Shown here: one piece after another, positions 33,415 through 45,036 of the stretch | Layout: every line of letters starts with the position of its first letter | Position numbering within the stretch: the stretch's first letter is position 1 | Assembly: GCA_001566295.1 (NCBI GenBank) | Contig: KQ964270.1 | Span: 62,001 to 126,000 of the forward strand | Direction of reading: 5' to 3' | DNA length: 64,000 nt | From: Microdochium bolleyi | Taxonomy: Eukaryota; Ascomycota; Sordariomycetes; Xylariales; Microdochiaceae | Notes under the pieces: generated by a model | The model's input: the letters and a program-made list of their open reading frames with translations, nothing else | Database searches by the model: none | Told to the model about the DNA's origin: nothing | Translations under genes and position numbers: made by a program

Positions 33415-36156
33415 CTATCGATACAGAGGCCGCGATGGGTCATCAACATACACAACCTCGGCGCGTGACTGAGGTCTCTGACCATAGGCCATCTCCGCAT
33501 CCCCCGGCGGCTGAGGCTCGTAATAGTACTGCTCGACAGGACGGACACTGTACCCACGAGGTGGCTGCTGCTGAAGAGGTGGAGGGGGAAGATCTTGCCC
33601 AGCAGATCGCGGGTCGTATTCTTGTGTCATGGACTGCTGCTGCTGCAGAAGGGCCGGCTCTCTACGTGCGTCCGGTCGCACACTCGCAGCATAGTGTCTG
33701 GGTGGTACCTCTGAGCGAACACTTGGCACCTGGCTGCTCCCATAGCCGGGCACAGCTTCCTGCGGCGGGCGGACACTGGCAGACCTGGTAATGTAGTCTC
33801 CGGGGAAGGCCTCCTGCTGGACGCGACGCTCCGGAACGCTCCTGTATTCGACGTAGTTCTCCCTAGGTAGCGCCGCTGGTTGCGTTGTGGAGTATTCGCG
33901 ATCCCGATAACCTCTTGTATACTCTGGCCTTCCATACTCTGGCTGGGTAACCACGCGCCTCCCGCCATACTGCGGCGAGACTCTTCGATAGATGATACCG
34001 TTCTCCTCGAAGGTGCCTTCAGCAGGAATGCGCGACATCGCTCTCACCGGCGCCCTTTCGTACACAATTTCGTGCTCCCTAGGCCGAGCTGCAGGAATGG
34101 CGGACTGTCGCACGGTACTGGCAGGTCGGGGAGGCGGCTCAAAGTACTCACGCCCGTACTGGTCCACCACGATACGGGCTGGTTGAGGGGGCGGCATGGA
34201 AGGGGCCACAATCGGTGAGCGCCGCTCGACTATGATTGGAGACCTGGACCTAACATGGTCTCCGTACGGATGGGCACTTGGGCGAGTGGTTGGGGCGTAG
34301 GCTGGGACCTCGCGGTATTCGGGCTGCGGTATAGAGTAACTTGCTGTCCGCAAAGGCCGCGACTCATCGACGACGAAATGAGATGGCTGCCCAGGTGGTG
34401 TGTAGACCCGCCGCACATATTGATGGCCCGGCTCGTCGTAACGTCTCTCGAAAAGCTGCGGTTGTTCTGGCCGGTACACAGAAGGAACCGCAGATGATCG
34501 TCCAGAACGAGCTAGTGGATCTTCGACACGTTCCCAGGCGTGCTGTGCCCTTTCACCTGGTAAGGACCCGATATGGAACTGTCCTGAGTATGTCCTTGAC
34601 ACTGGTTGAGCGGCCGCGGGCGCCTCGATAACAACAACATCGTGCGGCCCATGGTCTGATCTCTGGCGCTTTGCGGGTCTAGGCAGCGCCGAGGCTGATA
34701 TTGGTGAGGGCGATTGCGGTTCGGGTTTGATGTCCGGCGATGTGTAACCTGCTCTGTTTCTTGCCCTATGCTTTCTCTTCTCCTTCTTACGTTCTTTTCG
34801 ATCCTTTCTCTTTGAGCCCTTGTCTCCGTGAGGCGAGCTTTCGGGGCTCGTGGCGGCGCTTTCGTGAGGCCTCAAAGCCATCACTGGTGCAGGGGCAGCG
34901 GCATGCCCTGTACCAAGGGGCTCGAGAATAGAAGGTTGCTGACCGAACGCAAGAGGCGATACGTGGGCGGGCTGCGGAGCATAAGGAGACAGGTCATGGG
35001 CACGGACGAGGGGAGAAGGCTGTCGCATGGCATCGATCTTGGACATCTGATGCCGTAAGCTCTGGGAGCGCTGGAAGTTGACAGCTTGGTCCAGTTCGGC
35101 ATTGCCAGAATCACCCGCCCTGCTGTTAGCCCCGCTATCGCCTGAACTGACATACTGTGTTTCATGGGGTCTGTCCCTCTTAGAGACTCGTACTCTAGGT
35201 ACTAACGGATTACGGTGGTCTGGCGTGACGGAGGCTGCGCTCGTGGGAACGAGGCCTGGCGGGAATGAAGATAGACCATTCTTCGGTCCGCCGGAGACAC
35301 TCGGTTGAGCTGGAGGGAGCACAAAGTTTTGCGTGGGCGAGTAAGGATCGTCTTCGATGATGCCTTCCATGGCTGTGCTTTGCGCAGCAGGCTGATCCGT
35401 TGACACATCATGCGGATCTGGAGTATCATGCTGACTCGAGTAAAACGTGTTGTTGTCAAAAGAATCACTCGACTCGGAACCATCAGGAGCTACATCGAGG
35501 TCAGGGGCGAAGGGGGCAGAGGTGGCCTGGACTAGTGTCAAGGCTTTTACCAGCACATCGGAGAGGTTGAACTCGAGCAGAGATTCTGGCTCTTGTGCGG
35601 CTGCCTTGGCGGAGGCCTTGCGATGTTCGAGCTCATCTCGTAAGGACTTCTCAAGCCTCTGTCGTTGTATGCGGAGCTCAGCCCGGACGAGGTCCTCGGA
35701 CTTCTCAAGGAATATTGGGTCGAGTTCAGCCCTGCCCTGGCCAGTCGGCAAAGCAAGACCTGGCGCGCGCAGATCAGAGTGTGACGAAGCTGCAGCTACA
35801 GCGACGGCTGGGGGAGCACCATTGGTGCTCAGCGTCTTCTTCTTGTCCGCTCGGCGAGCAGCCGAGGACTGGCCCTTCTTCTGCCCAGTATTCTGTGTCG
35901 GCTGCTGCGCTGCTTGCGCGCGAGGGTGCGTGGCGGGAGGCTGGCCGGCGGCGGCTCTGGCAGTCGACACGGGGAGCTTGATATGGGGGTGTTTGCCTGC
36001 GAGGATCGTGTCTCGGAACTGAGCAAGCTTCTGATACTCGAGGAGCGTGTGCATGTCAGGGTCAGCAGGCGCGTCAGTAGCAGCAGCGGGGGCGATGGAT
36101 GCTGGGTGTTGAGCACTGTGAGCCAGAAGCCCGTTGACCGTGGCTGCCTGCGCCAT
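33415..36156 (-). CDS. Large intrinsically disordered protein, function unknown
   Basis: One uninterrupted frame from the ATG at 36156 gives 913 residues. Two parts look ordered. The first is a short segment at about 35-61 (MHTLLEYQKLAQFRDTILAGKH). The second is a charged helix at about 145-180 (ELRIQRQRLEKSLRDELEHRK) followed by a hydrophobic patch. Most of the rest is rich in Pro, Ser, Gln, Arg and Tyr. A dense Lys/Arg cluster near 445-470 looks like a nuclear signal, and the C-terminal third is rich in Tyr-Arg-Pro repeats such as PEYGRPEYTRGYRDREY. That composition suggests a nuclear protein that may bind RNA or take part in condensates, but I do not recognise it. The length of an unbroken, composition-stable frame argues strongly that it is real. 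Confidence 0.8.
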   Translation of the reverse strand: MAQAATVNGLLAHSAQHPASIAPAAATDAPADPDMHTLLEYQKLAQFRDTILAGKHPHIKLPVSTARAAAGQPPATHPRAQAAQQPTQNTGQKKGQSSAARRADKKKTLSTNGAPPAVAVAAASSHSDLRAPGLALPTGQGRAELDPIFLEKSEDLVRAELRIQRQRLEKSLRDELEHRKASAKAAAQEPESLLEFNLSDVLVKALTLVQATSAPFAPDLDVAPDGSESSDSFDNNTFYSSQHDTPDPHDVSTDQPAAQSTAMEGIIEDDPYSPTQNFVLPPAQPSVSGGPKNGLSSFPPGLVPTSAASVTPDHRNPLVPRVRVSKRDRPHETQYVSSGDSGANSRAGDSGNAELDQAVNFQRSQSLRHQMSKIDAMRQPSPLVRAHDLSPYAPQPAHVSPLAFGQQPSILEPLGTGHAAAPAPVMALRPHESAATSPESSPHGDKGSKRKDRKERKKEKRKHRARNRAGYTSPDIKPEPQSPSPISASALPRPAKRQRSDHGPHDVVVIEAPAAAQPVSRTYSGQFHIGSLPGERAQHAWERVEDPLARSGRSSAVPSVYRPEQPQLFERRYDEPGHQYVRRVYTPPGQPSHFVVDESRPLRTASYSIPQPEYREVPAYAPTTRPSAHPYGDHVRSRSPIIVERRSPIVAPSMPPPQPARIVVDQYGREYFEPPPRPASTVRQSAIPAARPREHEIVYERAPVRAMSRIPAEGTFEENGIIYRRVSPQYGGRRVVTQPEYGRPEYTRGYRDREYSTTQPAALPRENYVEYRSVPERRVQQEAFPGDYITRSASVRPPQEAVPGYGSSQVPSVRSEVPPRHYAASVRPDARREPALLQQQQSMTQEYDPRSAGQDLPPPPLQQQPPRGYSVRPVEQYYYEPQPPGDAEMAYGQRPQSRAEVVYVDDPSRPLYR

Positions 36157-37196
36157 GGCGGCGACGCGTGAAGAAGGCGTGGAAGGGCACACAGGGCACC
36201 GTCAACACGCAACTTGCGCCGCGCGCAACGGCTCGAGCTCTCGTCTACGTCGCCACGCGGTCACGAGGAGATGGTGAGATGCTGTGCTTGACGGCAGAGA
36301 GCAACGAGAGGCCATGCAGGCACGCAGGTGCTGTGCGGATGATGGGTTCGTCGAGAACGTCTTGGTCCAGGGACAGCAGGACGGGGAAATGGTGTTCGCG
36401 CATGTGGAAGAGAGCCAATACGTGCCTCGCCGGGCCGGGGCACATTTGTGTGCAGTGGACCCAGCCATCGGCCATTGACGTTGGCCGGAGAGGACGCCCC
36501 ACACCAATTTTCAGTCTTCTTGCGGCACCCTTGAGGAAGTCGCAGTCATGATGCCTGGCTGGGCATTCGCAAGGGGAGACTGACTGTATTGCTTCCATGT
36601 CCTTTCCAGCTCCAAAGTATCCATCTGGAACTCCGAGGTCGCCTCCACCCTATTGATCGTCACTGTAGTACTGGGTTCTGTCATCAGATGGTGTACGGCA
36701 TGGGACGCAGCCAAGCCTCTACGCCCATAGTCTAGAGGTTCGATGCCGGTGACTCAAGGGGGCCCTGGGCCGGCCTGGCAGCTGAATGCACAGCTGAGAT
36801 GACACATGCGGCATCGTGGTACATGTCCTCGGCTTCTGGTGTGCAGACTGCATTTACGTACTTGTCTCCAATCGTAGGTAGTAGTATATTTGATCATGTA
36901 GATCGTATTACAAAACAGACAATGTCGGGAGCTTGTTTGAACCGGTGGCCACCTGCACCAATTCTCACCTCGTCCACCACGTGCCTGTACCCAAGCCATT
37001 GACTTGAATGACGCCCTATCACCTCCAGCGCCGTGGACCACTCTCTCATTTGCCACTTCAGAATAGCGACACCTTCCACAGCGTCATTCGCACCAGAATA
37101 TCTTTTACTCTCACGACTCTCACGACCTAGCCACTCGTCACACGACGAAGAACGGGAAAAATTTTTAATCTACACAACGACCTACCGGTATCAGCC
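36157..37196. other. Divergent intergenic region, 1.0 kb
   Basis: This is shared upstream DNA of the disordered-protein gene and the HAD phosphatase gene. A tRNA-like word near 36728 does not fold and was rejected. No gene supported. Confidence 0.55.
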
Positions 37197-38094
37197 ATGG
37201 GCTCCCAATCAGCAGTTCCGAATGGGACAGACTCACGCCCAGTCTTCTTCTTGTAAGGTCAAGCACCCCGTCGTCCTGATACCACACACTGACACCTCTC
37301 TCTCCAGCGACATCGATAACTGCCTCTATCCCAGAAGTGAGTCTGCTCAAGGGCCTAGCACCACATCATTTCACCCAGGCTCACAGACAGACCGCCAGGC
37401 ACCAAGGTCCACGACCTGATGGCCGATCTGATCGACAAGTACTTCGCTACCTACCTAGGCGTGGACGAGAAGGAAGCCATCCGGCTGCACCAGGAGTACT
37501 ACCGGGACTACGGCCTCGCGATCGAGGGCCTCGTGCGGCACCATCAGATGGACCCGCTCGACTACAACGCCAAAGTCGACGACGCCCTGCCCCTCGAGGG
37601 GCTCATCACGCCCAACCCGCAGCTGCGCCGCCTGCTCGAGGACATCGACACGACCAAGGTCCGGCTGTGGCTCTTCACCAACGCCTACGTCACGCACGGG
37701 AAGCGCGTCGTCAAGCTGCTCGGCATCGACGACCTGTTCGAGGGCCTGACGTACTGTGACTACTCCCAGATCCCCATCATCTGCAAGCCGCAGCGGGACA
37801 TGTTCACAAAGGCTATGAAGGAGGCGGGCGTCGAGCGACCCGAGGACTGCTACTTTGTCGGTGAGTTGTGTTTGCACCAGTCTATACACGTGACGCTTCA
37901 GTGTACTGACATACTCCTGCACAGACGACTCGTACAGCAATTGCGTCGGAGCGCAAGCATATGGCTGGACCGCGGCGCATCTAGTGGAGGAAGGGCTGCC
38001 CAAGCCTTCGGCCAAGGCCTCCCAGTTCCAGATCACGCACTTGGAAGAGCTGCGGGAGTGCTATCCGCAGTTCTTCAAATCCACCACTGCGTGA
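37197..38094 (+). CDS. HAD-family pyrimidine 5'-nucleotidase-like phosphatase (SDT1/PHM8 type)
   Basis: Four exons (37197-37252, 37308-37336, 37387-37860, 37925-38094) encode 242 residues. Exon 2 is only 29 bases and carries the catalytic motif I, FFFDIDNCLYP, with the aspartates at 20 and 22. Motif II is LWLFTNAY, motif III uses the lysine in ICKPQ, and motif IV is FVDDSYSN, assembled across the last intron. These are the four HAD motifs in the order found in yeast Sdt1 and Phm8, which remove phosphate from pyrimidine nucleotides or lysophosphatidate. The cap helices follow motif I directly (KVHDLMADLIDKYF). The third acceptor was chosen among three nearby AGs because only it keeps frame with the second exon. 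The protein is soluble, with no signal peptide. Confidence 0.9.
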
Positions 38095-38426
38095 ACAGCA
38101 TAGACTTTTGGAAGAGTATAGACCAGCATCACCGCGGCCGCATCATAGACCCGAGTAACCTGGCCCAGCGCCTGAAGATAATTGTGCGAGTCAACTGGAA
38201 GAAATTGGACAGTCTTTGCGCCTAGGTAGAGTTAAGCAGAGGTAACATAGATAACCCTTTGTCAAAGACATGCACCTTTTGTTCGTTTGTGTGTATACCC
38301 GCAGCGATCCCCGGTAAGCTGCCGCCGCCTAAGACCCGATTCAAAGCAAGTACACCATAACACCATGCTGTGCGTGTGAAAACTCAAGATCCCCTCCTCA
38401 CCACCACCACCACGCTCAAAAAAACC
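38095..38426. other. Convergent 3' region, 330 bases
   Basis: Spacer between the stop codons of the phosphatase and Mediator subunit 21. Nothing but untranslated sequence is visible. Confidence 0.65.
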
Positions 38427-38894
38427 TCAAGGCCGCCGTATACTCCGGATGACCTCGTCGAGCCTCCTCATCGTGGCCTCTTTCTCCCGGACCGCCTCCC
38501 GCCGCTGCTGCTCGGCGACCTTGAGCTCCTCCTCGAGCTCCTTGATCGTGCGGTCCTGGTCCTGCTCGCTGTTCAGCAGGCCCGGCAGGATCGACACGAG
38601 GTACTCGATCTGCTGCTCCTTGAGGATCAGGTCCCGCGCGAGCTCGAGCTGCGACGCCCGGAACGCGTCGCCCGGGTGCGCGTCAATCTCCTTCTGGTCC
38701 TCCAGCCCTGGTTGTCCGCCCCCCGGCCCTCCTCCTCCTCCTTCGCCCGCGGCCTTGACCGCCGCCGGGTTGATCTGGTCCCGAGGGCCCAGGAGCTCCA
38801 GGTCGTGGTGCCGGTTCAGGTAGTGCACCGACGCGACCATCTGCGTCGCCAGCTGGTCGACCGCGTCCTGCAGCTGCGTGAGGCGGTCGCCCAT
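38427..38894 (-). CDS. MED21: Mediator complex subunit 21
   Basis: A single exon encodes 155 residues, the usual size. The start MGDRLTQLQDAVDQLATQMVAS is the hallmark N-terminal helix of Med21 (yeast Srb7). A Gly-rich linker lies at about 50-65. The second half is a long coiled coil (DAFRASQLELARDLILKEQQ through EAVREKEATMRRLDEVIR). Med21 pairs with Med7 in the Mediator middle module and is needed for RNA polymerase II transcription. The Gly/Pro linker is longer than in yeast. No intron was needed. Confidence 0.93.
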   Translation of the reverse strand: MGDRLTQLQDAVDQLATQMVASVHYLNRHHDLELLGPRDQINPAAVKAAGEGGGGGPGGGQPGLEDQKEIDAHPGDAFRASQLELARDLILKEQQIEYLVSILPGLLNSEQDQDRTIKELEEELKVAEQQRREAVREKEATMRRLDEVIRSIRRP

Positions 38895-39572
38895 CTTTCT
38901 TCTGAGTTGCTTTTCCCGCGTGTGTGCCCTTCTTTCTTTGTTTTGGGGTGCGCTCGTCTCGGCTGATTCGTCTCGCTGTGCTCCTTTGGCGCAGGGGTGG
39001 GTTCGTTCTTCCGCTCGATTGGTTTCGTTGGGTTTCGGGCGGGCGCTGGCTAGCTAGCTTGTTTGCTGAGTGGCAACCGTGCTTGGGGGCTGGGACTGCC
39101 GATAATTGATGTACTGTGCTGTGGCGTATTGAACGGGAGGCAGAGGATCTGGCGAGGTTGCTCGTGGACGCTGGGAGCTGTGTGGTTTTCTGCGGAGGGT
39201 TGCGCCGGTGCGCGGAGCCTCGCCTGGTGGGTTGCGGCAGTGACGCGCACAGGGTCTTGATGCGCGCTTGTGGGGCACGGACTCAAGAGCTCTAATCCAA
39301 CAATCACAGTCATCATCATATCTGACTTCTGCTGTGTGTGCATTTCCCAAATCTATTACCAAGCTAAATCCAATATCATTGCTATATCAAACAAATAAAA
39401 GAGAGACACACATATATGTGCACAATACGTTGGTTGGTAACCACGTGCCTCAACATCACAGAGCGCAGGAGGATGTCCCCATCTCAACAATAGACTGGGA
39501 CAACTCTAGGACACATGGCCAATAACATAGAACTAGAGAAGAAGGCGGCGGTACGCCCAGCTGCACTTCTCC
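38895..39572. other. Intergenic, 0.7 kb
   Basis: This is upstream DNA of MED21 and the 3' region of the FLC-like gene. The minus strand just upstream of MED21 is purine-rich. No gene supported. Confidence 0.55.
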
Positions 39573-41909
39573 CTAATAACCACCACGATATCCGCCATAC
39601 CCGCCCTGGTTGTTGTACCCGCCACCGTATCCCTGGGAGTAACCAGTTTGTTGCCCACTTATGGGCGCGGCGTTGCCGAGCAAGCCAGACTGCTGGCTCT
39701 GGTCCTGCCCGAACGGCAGGGTCGGCGTCAGAGCACGGTTGTAGTTGTTGCTAGGCAGGCTCAGGTTGTTGTATCCCGCCTTGGAGTCTGCCTGATCGTA
39801 GTACGATCCAGCCATGGGCTCGTGAAGACCCTTCTTCTCGTCCATCACGGAGCTGGTCACGGCGAAAGTCGTCGTCGACTCCTTGCCGCTACCGCTCATG
39901 AGGAGCGTGTTGCGGGCGTCGAGGGGAGTCAAGTCGCCCTCGGCCTCACGCAGCTGGCGCTCTTTCTCTGTTTGTGGGTGCACTGGTTAGTCTGGTGTGC
40001 GTTTGTACGGCTCGTGTGTTCCGAGAATTGACTTACCCATTTCCTTTCTGCGCTTGCGGTGGGGGTTCTCTTTGCAGCAAGCGATGAAAGCGTTCCACAC
40101 GAGCAGGATGGCGAGGATGCCGGCGAGAACAGACTGCATGACAATCAAGACGACGCCGACCACGGTCTGCGTTGACTGCGAGATGCCAAACTGGTCGACA
40201 AAGACGAGGATGCACACGACAGAGAGCACGCGCACGACCTGGATGGCGATGTTGATGATGTTGGAAGACCGGCGCTCAAAGGGTCTGTTCCACAGGAGCA
40301 TGCCCAGCATCAGCGCCTCGACGATGATGAGGCCGATGGTCTGGGACATGCCCTTGCCGTCCAGGGCGGCCATGACCAGGCCCTTGGACAACATGTACAG
40401 GATGACTGGCACAAAGACCCACCAGTAGCTCTTCTTGTACGACTCGTAGAAGAGACTGTATTTTACCCAGTGCTCCTTGTCGTTGTACAGCCCGGAGGAG
40501 TCGCCCTCGCTCTCCTTGAGCCTGCGGGAGAGCAACCAGATCTTCCAGGTGAAGAAGGCCAGAATACCGGTGAAGAGACCGAGGGTGATGCCAGCAGCAG
40601 TCTTGATTGCCCACGAGTCACCGTGGGTGAATTGGTAGACCGAGTAGAGCACCCAGATACCGTAAAGGATCATGATTAAAGACGTGATCGAGCGCGCAAT
40701 CGAGCCCCAGTAGTGCTCGCGGAAGCCCTTAAGAGACTCGGGGAATTTGCCCCAGATCGACCAGGCCTCGAGGATGACCTTGACAAGCAGCATGCTGAAG
40801 ATGATGGCGGCAATGATGATGGCGGTGATGAGCATGACCGTCATGAAACTGTTGGCTGAGGGCACAGCCAACTGCTTGACGTACGCCTCGATACCAGAGA
40901 CCGTGGTTTCGATGCCGGCTGGCTGGCCTGCGCCGGTCGCGTTGCCGTCAGTCGTGCCGTTGACTGAGGTCTCAATCTGCCGGGCCGCAAGGGTGAGAAT
41001 CTGATGGACGGCCCTCTTGAAAGGGGGCGACTGAGGGTGCCCGGTGGTGCCATCAGGAAAGACAAGAGTGGTGTTCTGCAATTTCATGAAGCTATCTTTG
41101 GACAGGTCACCACCTGTGCTCGCTCTGAGGTTATCGATCGAGATCTGCATGCTGGACCACGGGATGAGGCCCATGGAGAACGCAAAATTCTTGGTGAACC
41201 CGCGATAGACCGGGGGTAGGTTCACAGAGACCATGCCGTACGAGGCAAAGGACTGGAAGACGCCCATGACCTCTGTGAATCCGGGGCTCGTCGTCCCTGT
41301 GCCGCCGGCTGCCGAGGCACCAGCGCTGGCGATGCCGGCACTGGCTGCTGACACACCGCTGAGAATGAGAGCTGCTCCCGCGATGCCGGCCGCCACGTAG
41401 GACACAGACGGCACACTCATGGTCTTGCCGTTGGAGACCTGGGACTGAACACAACCAGCCTCGACGCCGGTGTCCATGTTTGTCAAGGTGACGGAGGCGA
41501 ATGCCGCGATGTCGGGGACCTGGAAGGCGATGTTTGGGATCATACTAGCGGCCTCGGGAGGGATGGCCTGTGTGCCACGAGCCGAGAAGTTGCCGGCGGG
41601 GACTGGGCAGAGCTGCTGGACAAAGGTGGCCGGGTCGCAGGGCTCAAAGGTCTGCGAGTAGACCTCCTGGCCGTAGGCCGAGACCTTGAGGGTGGCAGTG
41701 ACGTTCTGGACCTTGTTGCTGCTGCCGGCCAGGTCAAAGGTGACGGTCTTAGCGCCGGCATTGTACTTGATGTCGACCTTGTCGACGCTGATATCGGAGG
41801 TGCTGTTGCAGTTTTTGAAGCCGCTTGTGCTGAGGATGTCGTCCGCTGCGGCCCCGGCAACAAGAGCCGCGGACCAAAGGACGGCCCTTCTCAGGTTCCA
41901 CCTCGCCAT
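39573..41909 (-). CDS. FLC/TRP-like membrane protein (flavin carrier / Pkd2-related)
   Basis: Two exons (41909-40037, 39967-39573) encode 755 residues. A signal peptide (1-22) is followed by an ML-like lumenal domain (about 23-165) with cysteines at 33, 90, 100 and 152. A membrane segment at about 168-190 leads into a Gly/Ala linker. A TRP-like block of roughly eight helices follows, with blocks such as SANSFMTVMLITAIIIAAI, GIWVLYSVYQFTHGD, KSYWWVFVPVILYML and LLWNRPFERRSSN. The order matches fungal Flc1-3 and fission-yeast Pkd2, which act in calcium signalling, ER FAD transport and wall maintenance. The cytosolic tail is polar and ends in a Gly/Tyr/Gln-rich stretch. Family assignment is firm; ion or substrate specificity is not known. 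Confidence 0.92.
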
Positions 41910-43050
41910 TTTCGGTACTGTGATGTCGGCTTTCTGGTAGCTCGTAGAATTCGAGATGTGTTGCGTGTGCTGCGATTTGTTCGATGTATGAAATCTAAAG
42001 AGTGATGCTGGCAATAACTTTGAAATGTCGTCGATGTCGCCCCTATATGCCGAGATTGCTCTGTTTGTTCTGTTACGAGATGGGAAAGTTGGTGGAAGTT
42101 GTCGTTGAGGAGAAGCGATGGTCGGAAAGAAAGTCGAGTGTCAAAAAGCCAAAAGACGGTGGTCTGAACGTCTGATCAAAGACGGCAGCAGGATCAACCT
42201 GGCTGCGAAGAAGAAGAGTAGCGACCCGAGAGTGCCCGTGCCGTGGAGGCGTTGCAGACTGTGAAGTTGTGATGCCTCACGAGAGCCGGCGTGATGTTGT
42301 ATGATGTTGCAAAGGAAAGACGGAGGACAGGGTGGTGTCAGCGAAGAGAGAGGCACGGGAAGCGAGGCGCGCGAGAGTGGGCGCAGGATGGCGTAGCCGC
42401 CGGCATGGGGTGAAACACGTCGTCTTGGGGTCGGCGACGGGGCAGCCCACGATGGTGAGCGAGGGCGTGTAAGTGCGTGCGAGTCCTGGTGGTTGGATGG
42501 GTGGAGCCCGCAGTTCGGTTGTGTCTGGCGGCAGAAGGAAAGAGAGGAAAAAGAGAGGCGGCTGTCTCGTGTGCCGTCAGAAAAGAAAGACGGGTTGACG
42601 AGAGGACTGGCAGGCAAAGAGGTCTTGTTTCCTGCCTGGCCGATGCATTCATTACTTGTCGACCGAGATGTCCCAGGTGCGCATATCTCGAGCAGGCCCG
42701 CCTCAGACAGGGCCGCCCTGCCTCTTGTCGAATACCTAGGCACAGGTGGAGACACCCTCGGACGCCCCTGCCGCGCGGGAGCATTCCAGTTGCCAACCTT
42801 GACCCGCCCTGGAGCCCTGGACCAGCTAGCGCGAGGCGCTGGCCCCACCCGCGAAACCGTCGCTTCCCCAAACCCCTTGCCCGCCCCACGTCCATTGGCT
42901 CTCGCTCCTTCCGCACCATCAGCCAGCGGCCCACGGGGCTCCTGCCAAGCACCAGACAAGTCAGCCCCCTGGGCCCTCGCCTGGCATTCCTGTGCCTGGC
43001 TGGGCTCCCTCTGTCTCCTCTCTCTACGCTATCGTACGGAGTACCCAGGG

Positions 43051-43075
43051 CTCTCTCTCTCTCTCTCTCTCTCTC
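43051..43075. repeat. (CT)12 dinucleotide repeat
   Basis: Twelve CT units plus a final C, in non-coding DNA about 1.1 kb upstream of the FLC-like gene. Such CT tracts are common in fungal promoters. Confidence 0.95.
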
Positions 43076-43833
43076 GAAACAGCCTCTGCACACGGAACCA
43101 CACGTCAGTTGACTCGCCAAGCGCAGAGTGTCAGGCTGCTCGTGGAAAGCAAGGCGCGTAGAGTTTGCTCTTGTTTGTGCTTACGCTACTTACCCTACTT
43201 TGCTTGCTCGCTCGCCCTGCGTCAGACAAAGCAGCCAGCCTCCAAGTTGCTTCTTTGTCCCAGTCCCCACTGGCCAGATGCTCGCCGGCGCAGGTACCAC
43301 CACCTCCCGTCACCTCGTTCCGCAGCAGTTACTGCATCCAGCACCATGGATGGTTTTGCATAAAGTTGAGACCCTCGCAACTCGCCCATATGTCTGAAAC
43401 CCCAGGACGTGGAGCAGCCGCGCGATTGACATCACTCGTTTGGATTCCCCGTTGCGGTCTTCTGACCGACCAGGCTCGTCGTTGATCTTTTCTCGTGTCG
43501 CCCTTTGCGTCGTCGTCGTCATCAGATACCTGGCCACAGAGCCATCAGAGCCGCTCCCTTCCTGCTCTGTAGCTATAATCCGCCCCCCTTATTCCCCATT
43601 CTCCAGATCCAAAAGTCTATTTCCCAAATGCCAAGACCACGCGAGGCTGGGAAACTGGACGGGCCAGCTCCCACTTGCACGCTTGAGTCAATGCAGACCT
43701 GCCGATCTCAGTGGGCCTATGCCTGAGCCCTTGTTGGCACGACCTACTACCCAGATGAATAGTTCCTGATTGCCCCTGATGATCCCCATTGTTATGTACC
43801 CAAGGTAATACGCACACAGTAGCAAGGACAAAG

Positions 43834-43853
43834 GCACTTAGGTACCTGAGTGC
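43834..43853. repeat. 20-base near-palindrome centred on AGGTACCT
   Basis: GCACTTAGGTACCTGAGTGC is self-complementary except for one pair. It shares the core AGGTACC with other intergenic palindromes in the window. No role known. Confidence 0.75.
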
Positions 43854-45036
43854 AGATAACATGTGCATCCTCCACACGGTACCTGGATAACCTGCACGCT
43901 TCGTATTCTGAGAGGATACCACCACGTGAACCTGGGACCATGATCGCCATATTCCAAGTTACATTCCATGCCGCACATCACTATTCCAATCGTGGCTGTG
44001 GTCTACCATAGTATGTCCGGGGGGTCACGAAGCCCTGGACCGACCTGCTTGCCTGCCTTGCCTGCTTGCTTCCTTGCCTAAGCAGGCAATGTACATAGCG
44101 AAAGGCCATTCATCGGCCCATCGACGATCAGCAGAGCCTCGATGTTGCCGCTGGGTTTTGTTAAAAATAATAATCATCGGTGCTGCGTTCATACGGTAGA
44201 TGCCGCGGCAGATCGTCTTTTTGCATGGCACGGCCTCATCAAAAGCCATCCACTTCCACTATTCCCTGCGTACAAAATACCTATTTTCAGTAGCACAGCC
44301 TGCTGGCTGGGCACTCATGTGAAGATAACTCCGTACCAGGGAGGCAGCCAATGGACACGGAGGACAAGACGAGGAGACAGGATAGGCGCTGGCCAGAGCT
44401 CGAGGCCTCTCAAAGTTAGAATTGCCAACCACTCGACCCACGACAAGGAGTCGCTCTGTATTCCCGTGAGGCATCAGAGTAATTCAGGGCGGAATGCCTC
44501 CACAGCGACAAGGGGCATACACATCAGAGTAGGGTAGAGCAGCGAAGTGACCGTCGCACAAATGAATGTCTATTGGCAGGAAAGAAATGGTATCCAGAAG
44601 CACGCGAGTGTGGTGATCAAAGTAGTCCAGCTTGTGGCCGGACGTCCCGACAGACGGCCAGGTGTCCCCAACAGCACAATGGGGAATAAGTACAATAAGC
44701 CTGAGAGAATGGATTTGCCGTGCCTTGCGATGCATCGCACCCTCCCGCCGAAGGACATGTCTAGAAACTGTTGGTATTGCGCCAGCAAGTGTTGTTCAAC
44801 CCAAAATGTGAAGAAAAGTGAACGGGGCCGGAACGGCGCACAGTACCCAAGATTGCAAACGTCAAGACCTGTTTTTTGTTCTTCTTTCAAGTCGTCATCT
44901 TAGCTTCATCCGGGCTCCGGGTATCGTGATCGTGTTCATGTCGTTGCTGGGCTGTGGAAACGTAAAATGCTGGAATGGGACCACCCTCTATAGAAAAAGG
45001 GGTAGCGCCACTCGTCCAGTCAATGACCTTCCCCTC

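Larger units (their letters stand above)
41910..45036. other. Intergenic, 3.1 kb
   Basis: This runs from upstream of the FLC-like gene to the 3' end of the C2H2 regulator. The first kilobase has long overlapping open frames on both strands (42141-43161). These look like a by-product of high GC content and not genes. A CT repeat and a near-palindrome are listed separately. Confidence 0.5.

Noticed and set aside
36728..36750. tRNA-like word (TAGTCTAGAGGTTCGATGCC)
   Set aside because: The flanking bases do not pair into T or acceptor stems, and no anticodon arm can be drawn.
42141..43161. Overlapping open frames of 210-270 codons on both strands
   Set aside because: They overlap the same DNA in several frames, as expected by chance in GC-rich sequence, and none has family features.
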